A stretch of DNA of 14,571 nucleotides from contig DATIQN010000022.1 in the NCBI GenBank assembly GCA_035470785.1, forward strand, positions 1 to 14,571, in the 5' to 3' direction. Under the pieces are notes generated by a model that saw nothing but the letters and a program-made list of their open reading frames with translations, did not search any database and was not told the DNA's origin. Positions 7,277 to 14,379 of the stretch are shown here, in pieces. Within the stretch, counting starts at the first letter, position 1, and each line of letters opens with the position of its first letter. The position numbers were made by a program, and so were the translations under genes. This DNA comes from Croceibacterium_B sp035470785. Its GTDB lineage: Bacteria > Pseudomonadota > Alphaproteobacteria > Sphingomonadales > Sphingomonadaceae.

Positions 7277-8775
7277 GCGCCGATCGTCGCCTTCGGCAGC
7301 GAGAATTCGACCACCAGGCCGTCATCCTCGAAGCGCCGCTCCCAAGTCCCACCGAGCTGACCGGTGACACTCATCTCGACGAGGCGCGAGCCGAAGCCCT
7401 CCTGTGGCGTCTTCTTGGGCGCCTTGCCGCCGGTCTCGCGCCAGGTGAGCTTCACCCTCTTGCCGTTGTCCGCGATCTTGAGCGTGACCCGGCCGTCCGC
7501 GGTGGCCAGCGCGCCGTATTTCGCGGCGTTGGTCGCCAGCTCGTGGAACACCAGCGCCAGTGGCGTCGCCGTCCGCGAGCTGATCGCCAGATCGTCGCCC
7601 GTGACCTTGACCCGCGCTCCGTCGCCGCTGCCGTAGGGCGCGAACAGCTCCTTGAGCAGGGTTTGCAGGTTGCCGCGCCGCGCGCCGTCGACCGGCCGGA
7701 CGAACTCGTGCGCGCGGCCGAGCGCGCGAATCGTCGCTGTCAGCTCGTCGGCGAATTGCAGGGCCTCGGGATGCTGGCGTGCGGACAGCGAAACGAGCCC
7801 GGCGATCACCGCGAAGATGTTCTTGATCCGGTGGCTCAGCTCCTTGGCAAGCAGGTCGCGGCCTTCGGACGCTTCGTAGATGTCGTGAATATCCACCGCG
7901 GTGCCGAACCAGCGCAGGATCTTGCCGTCGCCGTCACGCACCGGCAGCGCGCGGCTGATCATCCAGCGGTACTCGCCGTCATGACGGCAGAGGCGATGTT
8001 CGACTTCGTAGATCTCCCCGGTCTTCAGCGAGTGCTGCCATTTGGCGCTCGCCGTCTTCCAGTCATCGGGATGTAACGCGCTCCCGCTCTGGTCATCGGG
8101 CAAACCCGTAAAATCGACCATCCGCTGGTTGAAGTAGTCGAAATGGCCTTCGGGCGTGGCCGACCAGGCAATCGCCGGGATCGAGTCCGCCAGCTTGTGG
8201 AGATATTCCTCGCGCGCTTCGGCCTCGCGCTCCGCCGCCAGCTCCTTGCGGTGCGCGCGCAAGCGCAGCATCGCCGCGTCGGCCAGCACGATCAGGCCGT
8301 CGCGCTGCAGCTCGGTCAACCCCTCGGGGCGAGGCGTGGAATCGATCACCGACAAGGTGCCGAGCGCCACGCCTTCGCCGGAGATCAACGGCTGTCCCGC
8401 ATAGAATCGAATGTGCGGCGCGCCCAAGACGTTCGGGTTGTTGGCGAACCGGGCGTCCTCACGCGCATCGGGCACGACCATCGTCTGTCCACAAGCCATG
8501 ACATGCGGGCAAAAGGCGATGTCGCGAGGAATCTCGCGCAGGGTGGAGCCGTGATGGGTGAGGAATCGCTCATTTTGCGGTCCGGTCACGGTAACCGCCG
8601 CGACAGGTGCCTGGCACAGGTGCGCGGCAAAGCGAGTGATCGCGGCCAAGTCGGGATCGCCTTCGAGCGAATCCGGCGCGTAGCTGGCGAGAATCTTCAA
8701 ATGCTCCGCATCCGCCTGGTGGGCAGGGGCAGCGTACGGCCGAGGCGGCCGCGAGGCGGAGCGACGATCTGTCAT
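7273..8775 (-). CDS. GAF-PAS-HWE sensor histidine kinase
   Basis: The product is 500 residues and has no transmembrane segment, so it is a cytosolic sensor kinase. An N-terminal GAF domain (about 25-175, with RDIAFCPHVM and FYAGQPLISGEG) is followed by a PAS domain with PAC end (about 195-300, RLCRHDGEYRWMISR, FGTAVDIHD). Then comes an HWE-family kinase core: phospho-acceptor ELSHRIKN with His315, an N box FHELATNAAKYG with the hallmark His411, the WRE motif (445-447) and GFGSRL (460-465). The PAS lacks the LOV cysteine motif and the GAF lacks an obvious bilin site, so the signal is unknown. In alphaproteobacteria HWE kinases often feed the PhyR general stress response, but no regulator gene is present here. 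ATG 8775 is chosen because the frame further upstream only runs antisense to the dehydrogenase gene; CCGGGA precedes it. Confidence 0.93.
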   Translation of the reverse strand: MTDRRSASRPPRPYAAPAHQADAEHLKILASYAPDSLEGDPDLAAITRFAAHLCQAPVAAVTVTGPQNERFLTHHGSTLREIPRDIAFCPHVMACGQTMVVPDAREDARFANNPNVLGAPHIRFYAGQPLISGEGVALGTLSVIDSTPRPEGLTELQRDGLIVLADAAMLRLRAHRKELAAEREAEAREEYLHKLADSIPAIAWSATPEGHFDYFNQRMVDFTGLPDDQSGSALHPDDWKTASAKWQHSLKTGEIYEVEHRLCRHDGEYRWMISRALPVRDGDGKILRWFGTAVDIHDIYEASEGRDLLAKELSHRIKNIFAVIAGLVSLSARQHPEALQFADELTATIRALGRAHEFVRPVDGARRGNLQTLLKELFAPYGSGDGARVKVTGDDLAISSRTATPLALVFHELATNAAKYGALATADGRVTLKIADNGKRVKLTWRETGGKAPKKTPQEGFGSRLVEMSVTGQLGGTWERRFEDDGLVVEFSLPKATIGA

Positions 8776-8920
8776 TTGCGATCCCGGAGATTGGACTAGC
8801 GCGAAAGGCAGCCCGACAAAACAACTTATGTCATACCGCGCGCGGCGAGACGATTGCATCCGTAACCGGTTTGCGCCGCCGTTGCGGGTTGCTAAGGCGG
8901 CCGCAGCGAGAGGACACCAC
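8776..8920. promoter_or_regulatory. Divergent gap between the histidine kinase and liuA; liuA ribosome binding site at 8908-8914
   Basis: This 145-base gap must hold the promoters of both genes. A strong Shine-Dalgarno GAGAGGA (8908-8914) sits 6 bases before ATG 8921 and decides the liuA start over the longer upstream frame. An 8-bp palindrome AACCGGTT lies at 8864-8871. I see no convincing -35/-10 pair and no GGAAC...GTT general-stress promoter. Confidence 0.4.
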
Positions 8921-10081
8921 ATGCGCGCGACTCCAGAGTTCGACTTCGGCCTGTCCGACGAAGCGGAGATGATCCGCGAAAGCGTCGCCCGCTTCGCCGA
9001 TGAGCGCATCGCCCCGCTCGCCGAAGCCATAGACCGCGAGGATCGCTTCCCGCGCGAGCTGTGGACCGAGATGGGCGAACTGGGCTTGCACGGCATTACC
9101 GTGCCGGAGGCCGACGGCGGGCTCGGGCTCGGCTACCTCGAGCACGTGCTGGCGATCGAGGAAGTCAGCCGCGCAAGCGCCTCGGTCGGCCTTTCGTACG
9201 GCGCGCATTCGAACCTGTGCATCAACCAGATCGCCCGCTGGGGCACGGCCGAGCAAAAGACCAAATACCTGCCCAAGCTGATCAGCGGCGAGCACGTCGG
9301 CGCGCTGGCGATGAGCGAGCCGGGGGCCGGTTCCGACGTGGTGTCGATGAAGCTCAAGGCCGACGCGGTGCAGGGCGGCTTCGTCCTCAACGGAACCAAG
9401 TTCTGGATCACCAACGGGCACCAGGCCGAAGTGCTGGTGGTCTATGCCAAGACCGACGCCGCTGCCGGTAGCAAGGGCATCACCGCTTTCATCATCGAAG
9501 ACCACTTCGACGGCTTCAAGCCGGGGCAGAAGATCGGCAAGCTCGGCATGCGCGGCTCACCGACCAGCGAGTTGGTGTTCCAGGATTGCGAGGTGCCCGA
9601 GGACAACGTGCTCGGCGCGGTCGGTCAGGGCACCAAGGTGCTGATGAGCGGCCTCGACTACGAGCGCGCAGTGCTCGCCGGGGTCCAGCTGGGCATCATG
9701 CAGGCGTGCCTCGACACGGTGATCCCCTATGTCCGCGAGCGAAGCCAGTTCGGGAAGCCGATCGGTGCTTTCCAGCTGATGCAGGCCAAGGTCGCCGACA
9801 TGTACGTCGCACTGCAATCGGCGCGGGCTTACACTTACGCGGTCGCCAGGGCGTGCAGCGCGGGCAAGACGACCCGCTTCGACGCCGCCGGCGCGATCCT
9901 GCTGGCTTCGGAAAACGCCTTCCGCGTGGCCGGCGAGGCGGTGCAGGCGCTCGGCGGCGCGGGCTACACCACCGACTGGCCGGTCGAGCGCTATCTGCGC
10001 GACGCAAAACTGCTCGACATCGGCGCCGGGACCAATGAGATTAGGCGGATGCTGATCGGGCGCGAGCTGATCGGCGTCTGA
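8921..10081 (+). CDS. liuA: Isovaleryl-CoA dehydrogenase (acyl-CoA dehydrogenase family)
   Basis: This FAD flavoprotein oxidises isovaleryl-CoA to 3-methylcrotonyl-CoA, the third step of leucine degradation, and passes electrons to ETF. The product is 386 residues, the normal length. It has the acyl-CoA dehydrogenase blocks AMSEPGAGSDV (130-140) and FWITNGHQAEVLVVYAKTD (161-179), and ends with GGAGYTTDWPVERYLRDA, IGAGTNEIRR and IGRELIGV. In most acyl-CoA dehydrogenases the catalytic Glu is near the C-terminus. Here, as in isovaleryl-CoA dehydrogenases, the expected base is Glu248 in SGLDYERAVLAG, while the late position reads IGAG. This supports the specific assignment, which is reinforced by the methylcrotonyl-CoA carboxylase genes downstream. 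A plus-strand hydrolase gene follows after 27 bases, so the two are probably co-transcribed. Confidence 0.95.
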   Translation: MRATPEFDFGLSDEAEMIRESVARFADERIAPLAEAIDREDRFPRELWTEMGELGLHGITVPEADGGLGLGYLEHVLAIEEVSRASASVGLSYGAHSNLCINQIARWGTAEQKTKYLPKLISGEHVGALAMSEPGAGSDVVSMKLKADAVQGGFVLNGTKFWITNGHQAEVLVVYAKTDAAAGSKGITAFIIEDHFDGFKPGQKIGKLGMRGSPTSELVFQDCEVPEDNVLGAVGQGTKVLMSGLDYERAVLAGVQLGIMQACLDTVIPYVRERSQFGKPIGAFQLMQAKVADMYVALQSARAYTYAVARACSAGKTTRFDAAGAILLASENAFRVAGEAVQALGGAGYTTDWPVERYLRDAKLLDIGAGTNEIRRMLIGRELIGV

Positions 10082-10108
10082 CGGAAAAATAAACAGAGGG
10101 GTCCTGAG

Positions 10109-11179
10109 ATGCTCAAGAGGTTCATCGCCGGCGCGGCCGTGCTGCTGGTCGTCGCGGCGCCAGCTGCCGTTGCCCAGAACAGAGCGGTGCCACCGCCATT
10201 TCCTTCGGGCAACATCACTGCGCCGCCGCCGCCGGTCCCGGCCGGGATCAAGGTCGATTCAGTCACGGTCCACAGCAAGGCGCTCGAAGGCAATCTCGAA
10301 GGCGACAGCGCCGATCGCAACGCGATGGTTGTGCTTCCCGCGAGCTATGCCAAGAGCCCCAAGCGCCGCTATCCGGTGATCTATTACCTGCACGGGTTCG
10401 CGATCGACGGCAGGAATTTCTACAACTTTATGCACGTGCCCGAGGCGGTCGCGCACAACACCGCGGCCGGACGCGAGTTCATCGTCGTGGTGCCCGATAC
10501 GCTTACCAAGCTCGGCGGCAGCATGTATTCGAGCTCTCCGACCACCGGCGACTTCAAGGCGTTCGTCGCCAAGGACCTCGTCGCCTACATCGACAGCCAT
10601 TACCGCACGATCGCCAAGCGCGCGGGCCGCGGCCTCGCCGGGCATTCGATGGGCGGCTACGGCACGTGGACGGTCGGCATGACCTACCCCGAGGTATTCA
10701 ACGCGATCTACGCGCAAAGCGCCTGCTGCGGCCTGCCGCGCGTCGAGACCGATGCCTCGGCGCAGAAGCTGTCGAGCGTACCGATCGAGCAAGGGGTGAA
10801 GGCCGATTTCGGCACTCGCGCCGCGCTCGCTTCGATGGTCGCGTGGTCGCCCAACCCGAAGAACCCGCCGTACTACGCCGACCCGCCGTTCAAGGACGGC
10901 AAGGTCGATCCGCTGGTGATGGCCGAATGGGCTAACAACTCGCCGCTGGCGATGATCCCGAGCCACGTCTGGGCGCTCAAGAGCTACGTCGCGATCGGCT
11001 CCGACGTCGGCACCAAGGACGGCCTCATCAAAGACGACACCGCGATCCACGAGATGCTCGACAAGCAGGGCGTGGCCAACCAGTGGGCGACCTACGAAGG
11101 CACCCACGTCGACCACATCGCCCAGCGCTTCGACCAGGTCGTACTGCCGTTCTTCGCCAAGCATCTGCAGATGAAGTAA
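10109..11179 (+). CDS. Secreted alpha/beta hydrolase, esterase D/feruloyl esterase-like
   Basis: The 356-residue product starts with a Sec signal peptide: basic MLKR, a hydrophobic stretch to residue 20, and an AVA-Q cleavage site near 22-23. It is therefore expected in the periplasm or outside. A proline-rich linker (about 27-45) precedes an alpha/beta hydrolase domain of the putative-esterase type (PF00756). Visible are the oxyanion HG after IYYL (95-96), the nucleophile elbow GHSMGG with Ser180, an acid candidate among Asp299/Asp304, and the His region EGTHVDH (His333 or His336). Related families include S-formylglutathione hydrolase, feruloyl esterases and Ag85-like esterases; the substrate cannot be told. 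A good Shine-Dalgarno AGAGGGG (10095-10101) precedes ATG 10109. The gene is 27 bases after liuA and its stop is only 3 bases from the stop of the convergent DUF2182 gene. A role in leucine breakdown is not obvious. Confidence 0.85.
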   Translation: MLKRFIAGAAVLLVVAAPAAVAQNRAVPPPFPSGNITAPPPPVPAGIKVDSVTVHSKALEGNLEGDSADRNAMVVLPASYAKSPKRRYPVIYYLHGFAIDGRNFYNFMHVPEAVAHNTAAGREFIVVVPDTLTKLGGSMYSSSPTTGDFKAFVAKDLVAYIDSHYRTIAKRAGRGLAGHSMGGYGTWTVGMTYPEVFNAIYAQSACCGLPRVETDASAQKLSSVPIEQGVKADFGTRAALASMVAWSPNPKNPPYYADPPFKDGKVDPLVMAEWANNSPLAMIPSHVWALKSYVAIGSDVGTKDGLIKDDTAIHEMLDKQGVANQWATYEGTHVDHIAQRFDQVVLPFFAKHLQMK

Positions 11180-11182
11180 CGC

Positions 11183-12004
11183 TCAGGCGAAGGCGACCAG
11201 CGCGCCCCAGCCGATGAAAGCCAGCCCGGCGGCCTGCCCCAGCCGGCGGCCGCCGGGAACCAGCTTCTCGCCCGCGACGAGCAGGCTGAGGAGCGCGATC
11301 CATAACAGATTCATCACCCCGCCGACGAACAGCAGCGCCATCAGCAGCCAGCAACAGCCGAGGCAGAAGGCGCCGTGGATCGCGCCCATGCGCAGCGCGC
11401 CCAGTGCGCCGGGACGGAAATGCCGCGACAGGAAGCTCGCCGGGTTGCGGCAATGCGCGAGGCAGGCCTCCTTGAGCGGGCTGAGCTGGTAGAGTCCCGC
11501 TGCAATGAGGATCGCGGCGGAAAGCCATCTAACCGTCGAATCCATCGTCATCTGCGCCACCACGTCCCAACGCTGCAGGGCATCCTGCAGCAGCGCCGCC
11601 GCCAGCGAGAACAAGCCCCATACGGCGAGGTAGCCGACGAGAAATGCGCCGGTCGACGGCCGCACGGTGCCGGCTTGCGCGGGAGCCGCTCTGGCATAAA
11701 GCAGCACAACCGGCGCGGCGGCGGGCAGCATCATCGCCACCATCATCACCCACCACATCGAGACTGCGAGCAGTAGCTGCGCGGTGGTCCAAGCGGCGGG
11801 AGCTATCGGCATGGCCATGCCGGGCATGTCCGGCATGGCCGCGACGACTGGCGGATGCGGAAGGAGGTGCAACTCGAACCTCGGCGCCATTCCCATGCCC
11901 GCGCCAAGCAGCAGCCAAGCCCAGGCGAGCAGTGTCAGTAGCGCAAGCGCGGCAATCGTCACCGCGCGCTGGCGGCGCAGCGCCGCCTCGACCGCAGCCG
12001 TCAT
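11183..12004 (-). CDS. DUF2182 family polytopic membrane protein (predicted metal-binding)
   Basis: This 273-residue protein has about six to seven hydrophobic helices (roughly 15-37, 72-99, 118-140, 158-175, 213-247, 255-272) and matches the DUF2182/COG5486 family, whose function is not established. Features in order: an external-type loop after helix 1 with His residues and the Met-rich MPDMPGMAMP (57-66); a very Met-rich helix SMWWVMMVAMMLP; the pair CLAHC (Cys181, Cys185); and HGAFCLGCCWLLM, with His210, Cys214, Cys217 and Cys218 at a membrane edge. Met, His and Cys clustering suggests copper or other soft-metal binding, or thiol redox chemistry; this is inference. The ATG overlaps the stop of the upstream DUF1326 gene by one base (TGATG), so translation is coupled. 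The gene sits on the strand opposite the leucine degradation genes, and its stop nearly abuts that of the hydrolase. Confidence 0.88.
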   Translation of the reverse strand: MTAAVEAALRRQRAVTIAALALLTLLAWAWLLLGAGMGMAPRFELHLLPHPPVVAAMPDMPGMAMPIAPAAWTTAQLLLAVSMWWVMMVAMMLPAAAPVVLLYARAAPAQAGTVRPSTGAFLVGYLAVWGLFSLAAALLQDALQRWDVVAQMTMDSTVRWLSAAILIAAGLYQLSPLKEACLAHCRNPASFLSRHFRPGALGALRMGAIHGAFCLGCCWLLMALLFVGGVMNLLWIALLSLLVAGEKLVPGGRRLGQAAGLAFIGWGALVAFA

Positions 12005-12636
12005 CAGGCGTGCACGATCCCGTGGCTATCGAGGTGGAGGTGGGCGAACTGGCCGTAGCTGTTCGAATGCGCGAACTCGATCGGCGAAATCGAGCGGCTG
12101 GTGCCCGAGCCGACTTCCGCCACTTCGTATTCGAACCCGCCTTCGAGGCGAATCTGCGCCCGGATCGGCTCGCCGCTGACGATGCTCCTGATCGGCACGC
12201 CGTCCATTTCGACCTTGCCGTCGACCCGTAGCCGCGCGGTGCGCCCCTCGACATCGACGTCGAATTCGATCGGCACGAATTGCGGTTCGTGGAATTTCTC
12301 GACCATCGCCGCGAAAACCGCGAACACCGTCGCGAACGGATCGGTGTCGCCGCCGGTCATGATCGTCAGCAGGGCCTTGCGCTGTTCGTCCGTGGCCCGC
12401 TCGTCGACGAAGGCGGCGGCTTCGCCATGGCCTTCGTGGATCGGGCCGGGCCAGCGGAACGCGGCGGCAATCTTCAGGCCGGAAAGATCGGTGTCGCCGT
12501 GACGGCCTTCCTCGATGTCCATCCCGAACACCGCCTGGCATCCGCCCTTGTCGGGCAAGCCGCCGAACTGGCAGTTGCAGCCGTATTCGCAGTTGCAGTT
12601 GGCCATCTCGCGGCCTTTGAGCACCCAGTAGGTCAT
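12004..12636 (-). CDS. DUF1326 family cysteine-rich protein, partner of the DUF2182 protein
   Basis: The 210-residue product has no signal peptide or membrane helix and belongs to the DUF1326/COG5588 family of unknown function. Its N-terminus carries a tight cysteine cluster, ANCNCEYGCNCQFGG, giving Cys14, Cys16, Cys20 and Cys22, with Cys33 shortly after; a C-x-C-x3-C-x-C arrangement is the family hallmark and looks like a metal or disulfide site. The rest is soluble and probably beta-rich (FVPIEFDVDVEGRTARLRV, RLEGGFEYEVAEVG). DUF1326 genes are commonly found next to DUF2182 genes, as here, and the one-base TGATG overlap implies balanced production. ATG 12636 is chosen because GGGGAG lies 8 bases upstream and the conserved MTYWVLKG start follows; the same frame is open much further upstream, but only antisense to liuB. 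The gene is divergent from liuB. Confidence 0.88.
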   Translation of the reverse strand: MTYWVLKGREMANCNCEYGCNCQFGGLPDKGGCQAVFGMDIEEGRHGDTDLSGLKIAAAFRWPGPIHEGHGEAAAFVDERATDEQRKALLTIMTGGDTDPFATVFAVFAAMVEKFHEPQFVPIEFDVDVEGRTARLRVDGKVEMDGVPIRSIVSGEPIRAQIRLEGGFEYEVAEVGSGTSRSISPIEFAHSNSYGQFAHLHLDSHGIVHA

Positions 12637-12676
12637 GTCCGTCTCCCCGTGCCTCCGCCCGGTGCAACCCGTCCGG

Positions 12677-12682
12677 CTTATA
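12677..12682 (-). promoter_or_regulatory. Candidate -10 element for the DUF1326-DUF2182 operon
   Basis: On the minus strand the gap upstream of the DUF1326 gene contains TATAAG, preceded by GC, about 40 bases before the start codon. No good -35 box is seen 16-18 bases further upstream. This is a weak prediction based on one hexamer. Confidence 0.2.
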
Positions 12683-12705
12683 GCAAATCCGGCCAAAGGG
12701 TGGGA

Positions 12706-12730
12706 GTCCTGTCGGGGAGGGAGACAGGAC
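12706..12730. promoter_or_regulatory. Perfect 8-bp inverted repeat in front of liuB
   Basis: GTCCTGTC (12706-12713) and GACAGGAC (12723-12730) are exact reverse complements with a 9-base purine spacer (GGGGAGGGA). The right arm overlaps AGGACAGG, the best Shine-Dalgarno-like sequence for the in-frame ATG at 12742. As RNA it could hide a ribosome site; as DNA it could be an operator between the divergent liuB and DUF1326 genes. It does not resemble the LiuR sites I know of. Chance occurrence is possible. Confidence 0.35.
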
Positions 12731-12771
12731 AGGCGATTGCAATGGTGGGCCGGTTTGCTACCCGGGGATGC

Positions 12772-14373
12772 ATGAGCGCGCCGGTCCTGACGTCGAAGCT
12801 CGACCTCGAGAGTGTCGAAGCGAAAGCGCGCGCAGCGCACAACCGCGCGCTGGCCGAGGAACTGCGCGCAAAGGTCGCGGCGGCGGCACGTGGCGGGCCG
12901 GAGAAGAGCCGCGAACGCCACACCGCGCGCGGGAAGCTGCTGCCGCGCGAGCGGGTCGAGCGGCTGCTCGATCCGGGCTCGCCGTTCCTCGAGATCGGCC
13001 AGCTCGCCGCCAACGGCGTCTATGACGACGACATTCCGGGCGCGGGTATGATCGCCGGCATCGGCCGCGTCTCGGGCCGGCAATGCATGATCATCGCCAA
13101 CGACGCGACGGTGAAGGGCGGCACCTATTATCCACTGACGGTGAAGAAGCACCTGCGCGCACAGGAGATCGCCCGCGAGAACCGCCTGCCGTGCCTCTAC
13201 CTGGTCGACAGCGGCGGGGCCAACCTGCCGCACCAGGCCGAGGTGTTCCCCGACCGCGAGCACTTCGGGCGGATTTTCTACAACCAGGCGCAGATGAGCA
13301 GCCTTCGGATCCCGCAGATCGCCTGCGTGATGGGCAGCTGCACCGCCGGCGGGGCCTATGTCCCGGCGATGAGCGACGAGAGCGTGATCGTGCGCGAGCA
13401 AGGCACGATCTTCCTCGCCGGCCCGCCGCTGGTGAAGGCCGCGACGGGCGAGGAGATCACCGCAGAGGACCTCGGCGGCGGCGACCTGCATGCGAGGAAG
13501 TCCGGCGTGGTCGATCATCTCGCCGAGAGCGACGAGCACGCGCTGACCATCCTGCGCGACATCGTCAGCCATCTCGGCGCTAACGAAGGCGCGACGCTCG
13601 ATCTCAAGGAGCCGCGCCCGCCGAAGTTCGACGCCGAGGACCTCTACGCCATCGTCCCGGACGACGTCCGCGCGCCCTACGACGTTCACGAAGTCATCGC
13701 CCGCCTGGTCGACGGCAGCGAGTTCCACGAGTTCAAGGCGCTCTACGGCCACACGCTGGTCTGCGGCTTCGCGCAAATCTGGGGCATGCCGGTGGCCATC
13801 CTCGCCAACAACGGCATGCTGTTCTCCGAGAGCGCGCTCAAGGGTGCGCATTTCATCGAGCTCGCCTGCCAGCGCGGCATCCCGCTCCTCTTCCTGCAGA
13901 ACATCTCCGGCTTCATGGTCGGCGGCAGGTACGAGGCGGAGGGCATCGCCAAGCACGGCGCCAAGCTCGTCACCGCGGTCGCTACGGCGAGCGTGCCCAA
14001 GATCACAGTGCTGATCGGTGGCAGCTTCGGTGCAGGCAATTACGGCATGTCCGGGCGCGCCTACTCGCCGCGCTTCCTCTTCACCTGGCCTAACTCGCGC
14101 ATCAGCGTGATGGGCGGCGAGCAGGCCGCGAGCGTCTTGGCGACGGTGCACCGCGACGCGGACAAATGGACTCCCGAGCAGGCCGAGGCCTTTAAGCAAC
14201 CGATCCGCGACGACTACGAGGCGCAGGGCAATCCCTGGCACGCAACTGCGCGTCTCTGGGACGACGGGATCATCGACCCGGTACAGACCCGCGACGTCCT
14301 CGGCCTCGCCTTCGCTGCAACGCTGAACGCGCCGATCCCCGACCGGCCGCAGTTCGGCGTGTTCAGGATGTAG
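12772..14373 (+). CDS. liuB: Methylcrotonyl-CoA carboxylase beta subunit (carboxyltransferase)
   Basis: This subunit transfers the carboxyl group from carboxybiotin on the alpha subunit to 3-methylcrotonyl-CoA, forming 3-methylglutaconyl-CoA in leucine degradation. The product is 533 residues, the family length. Typical blocks are NDATVKGGTYYPLTVKKHL (110-128), LVDSGGANLPHQAEVFPD (144-161), the oxyanion motif MGSCTAGGAYVPAMSDE (187-203), LQNISGFMVG (375-384) and GGSFGAGNYGMSGRAYSPRF (416-435). These match methylcrotonyl- rather than propionyl- or acetyl-CoA carboxyltransferases, and liuA plus the biotin-carboxylase gene agree. The start is uncertain: ATG 12772 gives the usual MSAPVL beginning with only a close GGGGA before it, while ATG 12742 adds ten residues and has a better Shine-Dalgarno AGGACAGG. 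The alpha subunit gene begins 6 bases after the stop. Confidence 0.96.
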   Translation: MSAPVLTSKLDLESVEAKARAAHNRALAEELRAKVAAAARGGPEKSRERHTARGKLLPRERVERLLDPGSPFLEIGQLAANGVYDDDIPGAGMIAGIGRVSGRQCMIIANDATVKGGTYYPLTVKKHLRAQEIARENRLPCLYLVDSGGANLPHQAEVFPDREHFGRIFYNQAQMSSLRIPQIACVMGSCTAGGAYVPAMSDESVIVREQGTIFLAGPPLVKAATGEEITAEDLGGGDLHARKSGVVDHLAESDEHALTILRDIVSHLGANEGATLDLKEPRPPKFDAEDLYAIVPDDVRAPYDVHEVIARLVDGSEFHEFKALYGHTLVCGFAQIWGMPVAILANNGMLFSESALKGAHFIELACQRGIPLLFLQNISGFMVGGRYEAEGIAKHGAKLVTAVATASVPKITVLIGGSFGAGNYGMSGRAYSPRFLFTWPNSRISVMGGEQAASVLATVHRDADKWTPEQAEAFKQPIRDDYEAQGNPWHATARLWDDGIIDPVQTRDVLGLAFAATLNAPIPDRPQFGVFRM

Positions 14374-14379
14374 TCTGGA

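Noticed and set aside
8864..8871. AACCGGTT palindrome in the kinase-liuA gap as an operator
   Set aside because: An isolated 8-bp palindrome with no second copy seen in the gap and no extension of the symmetry; expected often by chance.
8828..8920. Longer start for isovaleryl-CoA dehydrogenase at 8828
   Set aside because: The added 31 residues are basic and non-conserved, while GAGAGGA sits 6 bases before ATG 8921, which gives the normal family length.
8776..9096. N-terminal extension of 107 residues for the histidine kinase
   Set aside because: It crosses the divergent gap and lies antisense to liuA, is unlike any domain, and a good start with a GGGA upstream exists at 8775.
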